Shown: positions 17,880-29,680 of the stretch, piece by piece
Numbering within the stretch: position 1 is the stretch's first letter
How the letters are laid out: each line of letters begins with the position of its first letter
From: Heliocidaris erythrogramma
Taxonomy: Eukaryota; Echinodermata; Echinoidea; Camarodonta; Echinometridae
Assembly: GCA_025617745.1 (NCBI GenBank)
Contig: CM046864.1
Coordinates: forward strand, 29,140,199-29,204,198
DNA: 64,000 bases
Reading direction: 5' to 3'
Notes under the pieces: model-generated
What the model was told of the DNA's origin: nothing
The model's input: only the letters and a program-made list of their open reading frames with translations
Database searches by the model: none
Translations under genes and position numbers: made by a program

Positions 17880-18018
17880 GTTTTTTTTTTGTCGTTTTGT
17901 TTTTTGTTTTTGTTTTGTTTTTGTTTTTTGTTTGTTTTGTTTTGTTTGTTTTTTTTTGGTTTGTTTGTTTGTTTGTTGTTTTTTGGTGTGTTTTTTTTTT
18001 TTTTGGGGGGGGGGGGTT
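17880..18018. repeat. T-rich (TTTTG)n low-complexity tract
   Basis: Long run of T with periodic G, ending in a G12 tract. The Phe-rich frame across it is an artefact. Confidence 0.85.
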
Positions 18019-18304
18019 ATTTAATTAACAAGTGTTCATTTTCTATACTTTCCTATTTGTGATGTTTATGACAAGCACTGTCCTTACAATACATGTACCG
18101 TAGTTTCCGATGCTGATTTCTATTTGATTTGCAACCAGACAATTTCCATTCTTGAAAGTAGGCCTACTGTTATTTTTAACAGGACCAAGATATAAAGCAG
18201 ATTAAATGTTTGTTTGCTTTTGTTTTGTTTATATCTGATTATTGTATTCCTGAATAATTAAAATATAATGAAAATATAAAAATACTTAGAGGGCCCCTGC
18301 AACA

Positions 18305-18945
18305 AAACGCAACCCAAATGCAAGGGTTTTTTTTTTTTGCTGTTGATGTGCATGGATGCATACAACTAATGTTCCGTTATTCAAACATCTAGATATGTTT
18401 CATAGATTTTTAAATGTTTTTTGAAATATTTTTTCCAACCTCCTAAACTACACCCTAAAAAAAGCTCCAGATCTCGTTCTTGCAAGGACATCATCTGTCA
18501 ATCATCAGTCTGCTACAGTCTAACATTCTACAATTAGACAGTGGAATGTAACTTCCCCCTGCAGCTCAGCATATGCTCACAATAGAATTGCATGCTTTCA
18601 AACAATACCTCTTCATTACCATTCTTTTCCTGCATGGTGATGCTACAGCATGTCTGACATAGCAACTACTATATAGGCATTGTATATGGTCTATATCAGA
18701 ACAGATCGATGGTCATATCTGGCATAGCTATATACAGCTGTCTTCCCTTACTAATGATTGACAGATGATGTCACTGCAGGAATGAGATCTGGAGCGTTTT
18801 TAGGGTGGAGCTTATAATGTTTGAGAAAATGATTTCAAAAATAATTATGTTACAATTTATGAAACATATTTAGATGTTTGAATAACAAAATATGAGTTGT
18901 CCCTGCACATCAACAGAAATCAATTTGCCTTTGGGTTGATGTGGA
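18305..18945. mobile_element. foldback element, ~210-bp arms
   Basis: Left arm words GTTGATGTGCATGG, GTTATTCAAACATCTAGATA, CACCCTAAAAAAAGCTCCAG and CATCATCTGTCAATCAT recur inverted in the right arm between 18735 and 18945. No transposase frame. Confidence 0.72.
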
Positions 18946-18979
18946 CCTTGTATTTATCTCTCCTTCCCTTCCTTTCTCC

Positions 18980-18984
18980 AAATC

Positions 18985-19029
<45 letters not shown>

Positions 19030-19140
19030 ATTGTCTCTCTCTCTCTTTACTCTCTCCAAACATCTCTCTCATTCTCTCTCTCTCTCTCTCTTATTCTCTC
19101 CCTCTCTCTTTACTCTCTCCCTCTCTCTTTACTCTCTCCA
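18980..19140. repeat. (CT)n microsatellite
   Basis: Long CT run with interruptions. Overlapping Leu/Ser-rich frames are artefacts. Confidence 0.9.
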
Positions 19141-19202
19141 TCCCCCCCCCTCTTCTTATTCTTCTTCTTCCCATACCCTCTCTGTTCTTAATAATAATAA
19201 TA

Positions 19203-19423
19203 ATTGAATAAGTCATAAAGAAATGTGAGAAAATTACAATGTCCCGACCGAACTATATGTGAGATTGTTACTTTGCTTCGACGGGAGCCCGGATAGCTCA
19301 GTTGGTAGAGCACTGGTCATGTTTCCAGGGTCCCGGGTTCGAATCCCGGTCGGGGCATTGTAATTTTCTCACATTTCTTTATGACTTATTCAACTTACTT
19401 CAATCCTATCAATTATGATATTT
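19203..19423. repeat. inverted repeat flanking tRNA-like copy 1
   Basis: TTGAATAAGTCATAAAGAAA followed by TGTGAGAAAATTACAATG and CCCGACCG at 19204-19250 is the near-exact inverse of 19350-19393, including the last bases of the tRNA-like module. So the left flank carries an inverted copy of the element's 3' end. Confidence 0.75.
19287..19357 (+). pseudogene. tRNA-like module (tRNA-Lys-type head), copy 1
   Basis: The D arm (GCTC/GAGC) and T arm (CCGGG TTCGAAT CCCGG) are perfect and 6 of 7 acceptor pairs form. The anticodon arm has only a 4-bp stem with an 8-nt loop (CTGG TCATGTTT CCAG), so no normal anticodon. The 5' half resembles tRNA-Lys. Best read as a tRNA pseudogene or SINE head. The right flank is ATTGTAATTTTCTCAC, with no T-run terminator. 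Confidence 0.7.
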
Positions 19424-19605
19424 AATTACAAATTCAAATTGTCCTCTATAGAAATTCGTTGGCATGGATTTGCCCGACTTTAGAGGGAAGACCTGTCTCA
19501 TTGGTAGGCCATTATAGCGTACGCATGGAATTGGTATGGATGTACCCCCTACGCTCGATGGAAAGAGAGGGGCTATATGTGAGATTGTTACTTTGCTTCG
19601 ACGGG

Positions 19606-19676
19606 AGCCCGGATAGCTCAGTTGGTAGAGCACTGGTCATGTATCCAGGGTCCCGGGTTCGAATCCCGGTCGGGGC
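19606..19676 (+). pseudogene. tRNA-like module, copy 2
   Basis: One substitution from copy 1 (loop TCATGTAT). It lies in a direct duplication: about 175 bp from ~19250 is repeated from ~19569, with the same flanks on both sides. Confidence 0.7.
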
Positions 19677-19837
19677 ATTGTAATTTTCTCACATTTCTTT
19701 ATGACTTATTCAATTTACTTCAATCCTATCAATTATGATATTTAATATTTAATTAATAATAATAATAATAATACCTATAGCATTTATAACGCGCTTTTCC
19801 CATAGTGGCCCAAAGCGCTCACACTTACATATATAGT

Positions 19838-20012
19838 GGAAACTCACTATTAATTATCGAGGACCTAATTGGGACAATGAATTTACCTTGTTATATCAAG
19901 ATTCTCCTTCAGGGGGTAAAAAAAAAAAAAAAAAAATACTTGGGACCAGCGAAATTACCTCGTTATATCAGGAATCTTATTATATGGGAGCTCTTCATAA
20001 GGAATTTCCACT
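19838..20012. mobile_element. probable short palindromic DNA element
   Basis: Ends AGTGGAAACTC (left) and, reversed, CAGTGGAAATTCC, with internal ACCTCGTTATATCA words in mirrored positions and a poly-A run. Arms are diverged, so the boundary is approximate. Confidence 0.4.
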
Positions 20013-20470
20013 GTTTCTGTATTCACTGTCTTCCTCAGTAACACAACAAAACGATGGTGCATGATTTTCACTTAAATTATAGGATATCACATATATTTAT
20101 ATATATTTATTAAACAAATTTTTGTATTACCTATAACATATAGTCAATTTGAGACATCCACATTTCTTTAGTGATCAACATTGTGTCAGTCATCAAAGAA
20201 AATAAATTACTCATCAATGTAAAAAAGAGTTTTGTAAGCAATACAAAATTCATCAAAAAATGACACTATCCTCATATTTGTAAATATCCCTACATGATAT
20301 ACATGTAGATTACACATCGATTACAATAGGTTATCTTAATTTTTCATAATTTGTCAACATTATCTTAAAACAAGAGCTTTATTTATGACATGAAACACAT
20401 GAACGTCAAATGTATATCATTATACACACTGGACCACTTTGTATCCAAAACCCAAAGCAACGATTACCTG

Positions 20471-20567
20471 GGGGGCGTTTCATGGAAGGACTTGTCAGAT
20501 ATTTTATCCGACAAATTTGCTCTCAGCCAGTCAGATGCAAGGATTTCATTAGCTTATAACAGTTGTC
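20471..20567 (-). mobile_element. partial third copy of the PIF/Harbinger-like MITE
   Basis: GACAAATTTGCTCTCAGCCA, CAGATGCAAGGATTTCA and TAGCTTATAACAGTTGTC match the reverse complement of the interiors at 4220-4355 and 4856-4991. The left end GGGGGCGTTTCATGGAAGG is a variant terminus. The right end is missing where the next element begins. Confidence 0.6.
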
Positions 20568-21060
20568 GAGTCATGCATGAGTGAGCACACATTCAAGGCA
20601 AAATTGTCATTTTTCAAAAGTCACAAGAGCCATTTTGGGGGTCATTTTGGCGAATTCTGTTTCTGGTTTTTGTTCAAGTGCTGTAGTTGTTCCAGTGCTG
20701 TAGTTGTTCATCATCCATCGTTTCACCCCTTCGCACCTATCCTGACACTTTTCGTGTTTTTGCACGGTTTGGTGAGCACAGTTTTAGTGGAAAGTAGCGA
20801 TGTTCAACCCTCTAAACTTTGAAATGGCAAAATCCATTCGGATTATTGAAAAAATTAACATCAGATATTGCTACCAAAATGAGTTGTCAATTGTTTAAAC
20901 ACCAGAGGTAATTTTCTGGCTGGTTGAGTGAGCACACTTTAAAATTAAGCAAGAAATGCTAAAATTCACTGTTAATAATATGGCATAAAATATGACTCCT
21001 GTGATTTTTCAAAAATGACAATTTTCCCTTTAATGTGTGCTCACTCATGCATGACTTGAC
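20565..21060. mobile_element. DNA element with ~60-bp inverted ends
   Basis: Left GTCGAGTCATGCATGAGTGA and, reversed right, GTCAAGTCATGCATGAGTGA. Homology continues through GCACACATT and AAAATTGTCATTTTT. It interrupts the MITE copy to its left. Confidence 0.7.
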
Positions 21061-21406
21061 AGATCAATCTCATTTTCACACAAATTCTGAGAGGAACAAT
21101 TAATACAGTTTTGCATGGTAGGCATATGCTGTAAGAGTTATGGGGTGTTGCAAGAAAGTTGCGATTGATTGCAAGTTGCAACTCAGATGGTTAATGGGCA
21201 AAACTATATATTTTCCCTCCTACTGCCCACTTACCACCCCATAATGGACGCCCCTGGTTGCTATTAGTACTTCAATACAATCAAGGTACAATTTTTTTTT
21301 TTTTTTAGGAAGCGCTTTTTTCCCTTTTTTTTAAATAAACATGATTGAATTTTCTTGTGACTTTAATAATTTAGTTTATTTTGAATTGCGGTGAAACAAA
21401 ACAAAA

Positions 21407-22245
21407 ATCAACTCTATTTACTTATTACAAAAGAAAGCCCTTCGCATATGTACTGGTTCACCATATTTATCTCACACTAGACCAATATTTTACCAACTGA
21501 AAACTCTAACAGTATTCGACATCAATTCACTACAAAGTTTACTGTTTATATTTAAGTATCTAAATAACTTGCTCCCTCTTTCATTTCAAAACTTTTATAA
21601 TTTAAATAACACTATTCACTCCTACCCTACTCGCAATTCCTCCAATTTTCATCTTTTCAACCCAAAGTTACTGATTGCCCATAGATCAATAAGACACCAT
21701 GGTTCCGACCTATGGAACTCTCTCCCAGAATTCATTAAATCCTGTTGTTCCCTTTACTCATTTAAAGCCAAAGTTAAAACGATGTTACTATCTGAATATA
21801 TAACGTAAATTTCTGTGTCAACTCTTCATCATCATCATCATCATCATCACCGTTATCATTATCATCATCATCATCATCATCATCATCACCATTTTATCAT
21901 CAATATGCTCTTAACTTAAGATTTCAATTATTTATCCATTCTGCTTATTTGAACATGTTTTAGCTATTTCACAATATTTGTCTGGGGCTGCCATATTCTC
22001 AAGCAAACTGCTTATAATGGCAGTCCTTCTTCCGCTAATGATTTTATATGTTATGAATTACAATAATTTGACAATTTATCATTTCGTGTTTGTTTTTGAA
22101 AAAATAATTGTTACATATACATGTACTTGTTTATGATTCAGTGTCAAAAAGTACTCTTGTATTTTATTTTATATACAAAAGAAAAATGTACTAATATGAA
22201 TGCAGAAGAAAATAAATCAAATCAAAATCAAATCAAATCAAAATC
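21407..22245 (+). mobile_element. 5'-truncated CR1/L2-like LINE 3' end
   Basis: A frame open from 21407 to the TAA at 21806-21808 reads INSIYLLQKKALRICTGSPY, further LPLSFQNFYNL, then HHGSDLWNSLPEFIKS and FKAKVKTMLLSEYIT. That is the C-terminal tail of a LINE reverse transcriptase. The 3' UTR contains (ATC)n at 21824-21893, and an (AATCA)n tail ends near 22243, like the tail of the LINE at 5005. Confidence 0.78.
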
Positions 22246-22439
22246 TGTCCAACTGGACAAACTTTTTCCTCTTTAAATACTTTTGAGAATTCCCACTTAT
22301 TATTCTATTAATTTCATTTAAAGAGTCAATGTTAACTATTAATAGGAAACTCTTTTTTCAAATTCTAATTGTTGCTTATTAAATTATAGAAACACTATGG
22401 ATGCTATTTTCTAAAATCTTTCTTCTTTTCTTTCAACAG

Positions 22440-22724
22440 ACATGGATTTCTACTTCAGCTCTTCAGTGAAATAGACCCCTGCTTTTATAAACATCTATTT
22501 CTTCATATTGAAATCATACCTGGATTCCAGTCTAATATTCATCATCAGAATGGCGGAAGAGGAGTTTAAAGTTCTTCAATTATATCTTAACCAACTTACC
22601 CACCCCCTCCCCATGTCAAATGTTTCAGTCACATGCAGCCATTTTGTGTAGTAGCTCGTTATTGTGAGGAGGTCTTCCTCTTCTATGTGACCTAGTGACA
22701 TTACATGGCCCGTAATGAAATAAA
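22440..22724 (+). CDS. candidate terminal exon with poly(A) signal
   Basis: A strong acceptor (TCTTTCTTCTTTTCTTTCAACAG) precedes 22440. Joined in phase to the exon ending at 16279, the frame reads RHGFLLQLFSEIDPCF and ends with TAA at ~22569. AATAAA is at 22719-22724. This may be the 3' end of a short protein or of a non-coding RNA. Confidence 0.28.
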
Positions 22725-22729
22725 GATAA

Positions 22730-23750
22730 GCACTGCCAAAGCCACTTGGCCTCTCCTTTATTAAATCTTCTCACCATGTATAACAAATTAATAATAATAA
22801 TGAACTGATTCTATGAATTTGTGCTAATTGAATTATTATACTATTATTGATCTACACAGAAAATCCATACTATTCAACACTTTATTTCAGGGATGCCACT
22901 TTTCAGACAAAAGTAGGAATTCCTACTTTTTCAACATATTTTTAGCCATAGAAAACCGCTTTTTATGTACACAAGGGCCCATTCTAGATGATGTTTCCCA
23001 TATTTAGATTAAAACTATAGAATTAGATCTCTGTGCGTGTTTCTTCCCCCCCCCCCCCCACCCATTTTTTAAGTTAGATTTTTAATACTAGTAATATGCA
23101 ATATACGTGTACCAACTAAAAGGAAGATGAATCATTTAGTTTATATTTCTTAGAACTGTCAACAAGACTCAACATTATCTTTGTTTTCCAAGAGTAACAT
23201 GGTGTGCGTATTGAACATGGAAATTAGATGGTCATTTATTTCTTTTATTATTTCTTCTTTTGCGGGATGTAGTGGGTAAATAAGTTAATAGTATCTATTT
23301 CTCCAGTGTAAAATCAAATAATTTACCTCTTGAATAGGGATTGAAATTAAGAATGTATGATTCATTTATATTGAAATTCATTTCTTTTAATGAATGTACA
23401 TATTTGTACTACTGTCAAGAAGAGAATGATATTCTTTGACCTTGACAAGTCAGCTGTAATGGAACTCTTGAAAGATTATGACTGCATATAAATTATTTAC
23501 CGGTATTTTTGTTTAAGAAAAAGAATTAAACGTATATTTAAGAAGTAAGACAATGTCTAAACATCTCTAAAGACTGTTCTCATTTTTGCATGTAGGAAAA
23601 TATTCATTAAAAAGTGATAAAATATTCATTAAAAAGTGAGAAAATCTAACTGTATTTGCGAATCCAAGTGTGCAAATAATTGCACCTTAAATCTTGATTG
23701 TAAGAAAGAGATATGTAATTGAAAATTCGTATGTGAACATGATAAAGGCC
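22730..23750. other. AT-rich sequence, nothing recognised
   Basis: No gene, RNA or clear element apart from a C15 run at 23046-23060. Confidence 0.5.
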
Positions 23751-23784
23751 CTCTCACGTTATATCAATGACATGAACCATACGG

Positions 23785-24410
23785 GGGACGGCCGGGGGGG
23801 GGGGGGGGGGGGGGGTGAAATGAACCAGGGCGTGTGATCGAGGTGTGTGTATGAGAGAGAGAGAGAGAGATAAAAAAGAGAGAGGGAAGGAAAAAAATGA
23901 GAAAAAGGTGAAAGAGAAGATTTGATGAAAATGGGGGGGGGGGGGGGGGGGGGGGGGGTTTATGCAGCCCTCCAAGAATTATTTTCCTCCAAAATGAACC
24001 AGGACGTGTGATCGAGGCGTGTGTATGAGAGAGAGAGATAAAAAAGAGAGAGGGAAGAAAAAAAGATGAGAAGAGGTGAAAAAGGTGAAAGATGAAAATG
24101 GGGGGGGGGGGATTTTTTTTTTTAGCTAGCCCTCTGAGAATTTTCTTCCCCTAAAAAATTCGCTCGGGGGGGGGGGGGGGGGGGCAGGGGTTACCAGATT
24201 TGATGAGGTGCAGTTTTCCTCCATAATTTTCTGACAAGCAAAAAGAATTTCAAAAAAGGTTATAGTTTTAAAAGAAAGGGTACGTGGCACACTTTAGGCA
24301 TATCTTTAAAAAAAAAAAGTTGGTCAGAAGCTGTTCGGGGGCAGTCTGTAGTCTGTACCCTTGCCCCCCCCCCCCCCCGGGTACGCTAGTGGGGGGGGGG
24401 GGGTGAGAAA
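23785..24410. repeat. tandem pair of AG-rich repeats with long poly-G tracts
   Basis: Two copies of AATGAACCAGG(G/A)CGTGTG ATCGAGG plus (GA)n (from ~23816 and ~23991) are separated and followed by G runs of 10 to 27 bases (23796, 23933, 24101, 24166, 24391) and a C15 run at 24366. Run lengths are likely to be unreliable in the assembly. Confidence 0.75.
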
Positions 24411-24419
24411 GAGAGAAAG

Positions 24420-26000
24420 AAAGTAAAGAATATCAACTTAATTGGCCGAATTATCAAGGTTCATAATTCTCGTTGAATAAAGGTACATGTATGTTCACAA
24501 TTATAAGATTCACACACTTGGCATCAATGCGAAAGTTGCCCCTCAAGAAAATTTATGGATACCTCTTCCTCTACACCTATATTTTATTATTACCTTTGCC
24601 TTCGATTATTATACACCACCCCCCCCCCCCTTTTTTATAACTTTATCCTATACTGGTAAAGATAGTAAATTTATTAATTTCTTTGAAACAGTACTTATTA
24701 TGAATGTAAAAGTTTTTCCTCTTTATTCGTGAGATATGTGATAAATGTGAACAACATGTATTTAATTTCTTAATAACTACGGTATGCAACTCATTGAACT
24801 CGACCAAGTAATGTTATTTAATTGGAACGAAGTTAACCCTTTTGTGGTAACGATCCTATCAATTATAGCAATTAATCACTTGTTGGGACCTAATTATCAT
24901 AAAGATTTAATGACACCATATGAATGACGCCCATTCGTCAATTATCGATGCGCCGTCATTAGCCAAGTGATGAATACATTACCATACATGAATACATTAA
25001 TCGGATTTGACCTTTCTTACTGCGCATGCGTGACACTGATCCACGTTGTTATTTTACTTGCATGTAAAGCATATACACTGATGGGGAGCATCTTACAAAA
25101 TGAATAATGCATAGGGGCTTCGAGCGCGTTCAAATCGTGCCCAAATGTTACGGCGTAATGGCGGCCGCTTTAGGGGCTTGCCTTTAACACGGGAAAAACT
25201 TGCCTCAAGTTTGTGACACTATCCATAAAATCACACGATTACTTTAATTGATATTTGACATCATTTCGCCCGGATAAATAATCTTCACACTGTTTCCTAT
25301 TATGTAGTGTTGATGACCCGTAGATTATTTGTGAGGAAACTACTGCACATTTTGGTTTAAAAAGAGAGTTTAACGTTCAAATCAGACCTTTCCCTATGGC
25401 AGTAAGAGCATTTTCCCCTAATTTGACCTTATTGCCTCATTCAATCGAGTGGGAATTCCGCGCGCACAAGATGATTTATTGAACCATTTCGCATACCAAA
25501 TTGTTGCTAATGACATCCTCTAACTAGTGATCTAAACATAATTCTGATTGGTTGACGGGAATTTGGTGCCTTTTTGCTGTTCATTCAGCAATAGCCTCTT
25601 ATTTGTAGTCACATTCGGCCTATTCACGAACTGACTATAACGTCTATTGGATTGTGCCATTCTATCATGGGGTAACTCGATTTGTATACAGTGAAAAATA
25701 ATTCGTCTAACAACAATAATAGATTGTGAGATGCGTGTAGGCCTATATGTAAGAGAGAATATGAAATGAATGAAAATGTCAAGAGTCGTGATGGACTAGA
25801 TTGTGAAGATGTTCGTTTTGAGGTGGTAACTACAACGCCTCTCAAAGTGGTATAATTGAGGCTCGATGAGTCCAATTGACCCCCCATAAATCCCCGGGAA
25901 TATGCATGCTTTTGACCAATTTTTTTTTTTTTGCCATACTACACGTGTATTCCAATATTTTGTTATCGATGACCTAATGTGGGAGTGTACCAATCACGTG
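24420..26000. other. non-coding sequence without clear elements
   Basis: No exon or transposon signature that I can support. A TGCGCATGCG word (NRF1-like) at 25021 and GC-richer DNA at 25.0-25.2 kb are the only notable points. Confidence 0.4.
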
Positions 26001-26016
26001 AGATCGACGGCATCCA

Positions 26017-26430
26017 ATGAGATTGTGCGCTAGCAGACGTACGTCCGCCCGAAGGCAAGCCCCGGCCCCCTTCCCCCTGCCTTGGAGGGGGGTCTCCAAG
26101 GCAGGAAAAGCCCGCGCAAAGCCCGCGATAGAGGGGTTCAGAAATTTTGGCAGCCCTGAGATAGGGGGTGCTTTCAAAGGGAGGGAACAAGCATATGCGT
26201 ACCCTAAATAATACTGAGTGGGGGGGGGGGGCGGGGCCCTCGGACTCACGTCGCTCGATCGCGCATTCACCGGGCTGGGCGGCTAGTCTTGCTATGCAGC
26301 CACTACTAGCTTACTTGCCGAGAAAAATAGCCAAGTCACGAAGGCCTTGTCAAAAGGCTAAGTCGAGCCCAACGAACGTAGAGGGCGGCAACACTTTGCA
26401 GTCTTGCTATGAGGAAGGTTCACTTCGCTA
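26017..26430. repeat. GC-rich interspersed repeat
   Basis: The part at 26236-26360 (GGCCCTCGGACTCACGTCGC, GCATTCACCGGGCTGGGCGG, TTACTTGCCGAGAAAAATAG, AAGGCCTTGTCAAAAGG) recurs in reverse at 58934-59063 and, more diverged, at 59370-59495. Overlapping frames on both strands are not convincing proteins. Confidence 0.7.
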
Positions 26431-27184
26431 AATTTCTGTGACCATCGTTTTCTCTCAGAGAGGTTTTTAGGTAGATTGTAGATTTGATTTTTTTTCAATT
26501 TATACTTTCAAAAACTTGTGAATTAAAATATTAAAATCAGATGTTATGTTCAATAATATTTGTCAATGGTTTTTATAATTTTCAAGAGAAAAATGATTAA
26601 AATAGTTATGAATATATCATTTTACTTTTACGATACAATAATATGTATTTGTGAGGTTGCTAACGTTTTCCTGCTATATTTCGCTGCTACTGCACTGCTG
26701 TATTTCGATTTCGATCCATGTCCATACAGTGTGCATATATACCGTGTACATTATTGCTACACATATACAGTTCTCTCTCTCGATCTGACCGCCTAAGTAG
26801 ACTCAGAGTCAGAGTCAGAGCTCGACGATGGATCAATCAAGGTTTGATTTTAGTTATAAATTTAGATTAACTTATTTGAAATGATGATGAAACAAATTTG
26901 GCAATCCAGGGTAATAAAATAGAGAGAGCTGTAGTGTTAGTGTTACTAGTGACAGTGTATAGCATGCATGTAACGTTAATATGTTAAATTTAAAAAAAAG
27001 GTTCGGATGCTGGATGGAGCGATGATGATCATGATGATGGATGGGGGATCAGATTCGGATGACCGGACACTTAACAAAAATGAAAAAAACTAGAATTTAA
27101 TTCGTCATGAGGACGAATTAGGTGGTCTGTCTTTCAATTTGTATGATCATGGTTGTAATCAGGATGATCATAATAATGGGGAAA

Positions 27185-27850
27185 TACTAAACTGAAGATG
27201 GGAAGTCAAGAATGCCACGCATGGAAATGCTTCTTGAGGACAGGAATTTAGAAAAATGTCTTAAACGGTAATTGGAAGATGTGATATGATGTGATGTGAT
27301 GATCGATTATGATGATATAATCGATCTTGTAAATTTACAAAATGGCGTCTTGATGACGTCACGATGACATGATGACCTTGTGCTTTTCACAGTCAAGTTT
27401 TCGTACAAAATTTTATGGCTGTGCCAAATTTCAAAAAGATTCAAGATTTAGTTTTTAAGTTTTAAGTAAACTGAAGATGGGAAGTCAAGAATGCCACGCA
27501 TGGAAATGCTTCTTGAGGACAGGAATTTAGAAAAATGTCTTAAACGGTAATTGGAAGATGTGATAATATTTGTGCAAGATAACAGGATAATGGTGATGAT
27601 TATCATGACGGTGATATTATATCATCACCATCATCGTCATTATATCATCATAACAGTGATGATGATAATGAAGTTGATGATAATCATCGGCATCATCATG
27701 AATATCATGACAGTGATGATGTTAATGATGTTGATGATAATCATGATGATGATCATTATATCATCATGATAGTGATGATGATAATGATGTTGCTATGAAT
27801 GGAGATGCTTCTTGAGGACAGGAATGTAGAAAAATGTATGAAACGGTCAT
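27185..27850. repeat. ~100-bp repeat, three copies in ATGATG-rich DNA
   Basis: ACTGAAGATGGGAAGTCAAG through CTTGAGGACAGGAATTTAG to TTAAACGGTAATTGG occurs at 27190-27275 and 27470-27555, and partly at 27797-27847. Between and after them lies ATG/ATC-rich microsatellite (27580-28060). Confidence 0.75.
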
Positions 27851-28060
27851 GGTAAAATGAATAATGATAATGGTGATGATGATGATGTAATGATGATTAT
27901 GATGGTGATGATAGTCATGATAATGAAGGGGATAATGATGAAGATTGATGATGTGATAATGGTGATGATTATGGTGATGGTGACTATGAAGATGATTGAT
28001 GATATAATGATGATGGTGATAATGATGATAATGATTGGGATAATGGTGATAGACATGACT
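27580..28060. repeat. (ATG)n/(ATC)n microsatellite
   Basis: Interrupted GATGAT/ATCATC runs. Met/Ile/Asp-rich frames on both strands here are artefacts. Confidence 0.88.
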
Positions 28061-29643
28061 GCAATGACAGTGACCTTAACCATGCCAAATATGAAAGAGA
28101 AATCACATTTCGTTATGAAGATACGACCATAAGTTGATTTGTACAAAATGGCGCCTAGATGATGTCACGATAACCTGATGACCTTGAAAAAGATGTGGGA
28201 ACTTGAGCTTATTAGGACCGATGACTGACGAAAATTTGAAGATAATTGAGTAAGCCAATTTTGAGAAATTGTCATATCAAATAAGACTAATGATATTGCA
28301 GGATAACTTTAATACACTTCAGGGAATCAGATTTTCCATAGGGTTATACATAAACTACTGCACACTACTTTCTAATAGACATAACATGCAAAATAAGGCA
28401 TTTGATCAAAAATTGGAGACCACACTTATAAAAGTTTATAGTCTCAGCTATAACATACTAAAATCTGGAAGAAAATAGACCCAAAACAACTGAGATACAG
28501 CTCAGAAAACAATGTCATGTAGATTCATGATTTAAAAAAAAATCATCTTCCATAGACATAACAAGCAAATAGGGAAAATTCTGACATGGCATCTTTAATT
28601 GAAAATTTCACTATAATGACGTCATCAAAATGAAAAATGGTTTTGTAGGAAATTGCCTCAGCTACATATTAAAATCTGGGCGAAAAACGACCAATAATTA
28701 CGAATCTAGAGCCAAATTTGTATAAATGTGATGACGTCAAAACATGAAAAATGGAAATTTTGAATTCTGGCGCCATTTTGATGACGTCATAATGTTTATC
28801 AACGGGCTATCTAACGAGCTACAGTGAATTTTGTATAGGCATGTTTTTGCCCATATATGGCCTATAGTGTGGGATCACGCCCGCGCGTGCTGCAAATTTT
28901 GACGGACGATAATTTCCTTATTAATTGTCGTAGAAAGATAGAAAAGGTATCAAATTGCTCAGAATTTTGTGTTCTATGAGGGTGCACAAGAAAAAACGGC
29001 GATTTTGGGCTCCGTCATGGTGGAATACGGGAAAACGTGCACGCACCCCGTGTACGCGCGCAAATTTTTGAAATGCACAAAATGACCTGAAACGTGTGCA
29101 GACTTGATCCTACGTGATTTTGAGCATTTTTAAATTTTGACGCGCGCGTACGCGCACGTCCTGACCTTTAGATGACCTGTGAGGACATGACTTGATGACC
29201 CGTCATGTGAACTTCATGTGATGTGAATATAGTTGATTTTTGATGATCGATTATGATGATATAATCGATCTTGTAAATTTACAAAATGGCGTCTTGATGA
29301 CGTCACGATGACATGATGACCTTGTGCTTTTCACAGTCAAGTTTTCGTACAAAATTTTATGGCTGTGCCAAATTTCAAAAAGATTCAAGATTTAGTTTTT
29401 AAGTATTGGGCCTAGCAAAAAATGGTGGTTTTGGTGGTTTTTGGAGAATTAATATGAAATTTCCCGTTTTTCCCCCGTTTTTTCATTTGTCAATGGGAGG
29501 AAAATAAGGAAAAATGTGAAGAATCTTTAAATTGGAAGTAAAATGGTCCAACATTTCCTCCAAAGTTCAACAATTTTTTTCGTTGTAGATGGCAGGATGG
29601 AGGAGCTATTAAGGAAAAGATGGACAAGAAAACGACGTCTACA

Positions 29644-29677
<34 letters not shown>
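28060..29677. repeat. diverged relative of the macrosatellite unit
   Basis: Collinear with units of the array that follows but clearly diverged: GCCAAATATGA, GTTATGAAGATA, CATAGACATAACA, AGTCTCAGCTA, AAAATCTGGAAG, TTAATTGAAAATTTCACTAT and TAGGCATGTTTTT occur in the same order. It lacks the tRNA-like segment of the array units. The stretch at 29243-29404 duplicates 27300-27460. It ends in a ~32-base poly-A run (29647-29678). Confidence 0.75.

Positions 29678-29680
<3 letters not shown>

Noticed and set aside
17840-18028. 62-codon Phe-rich frame
   Set aside because: Produced by a T-rich low-complexity tract; no conserved composition or splice context.
18897-19211. Leu/Ser-rich frames of 88 and 104 codons
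   Set aside because: Translation of (CT)n in two frames.
19287-19676. Two functional tRNA genes
   Set aside because: The anticodon arm is one base short with an 8-nt loop in both copies and there is no T-run terminator; tRNA pseudogene or SINE head fits better.
22440-22570. Direct continuation of the LINE ending at 22245
   Set aside because: The LINE has its own (AATCA)n tail at 22214-22243; the sequence after it has an independent splice acceptor.
25963-26431. Overlapping frames on both strands in GC-rich DNA
   Set aside because: They fall in a repeat also found at 58.9-59.5 kb, where the frames are not kept.
27551-28146. Met/Ile/Asp-rich frames on both strands
   Set aside because: Translation of ATG/ATC microsatellite.
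27580-29404. CRISPR-like array
   Set aside because: Repeats are long, irregular and eukaryotic; no short uniform repeats with unique spacers and no cas genes.
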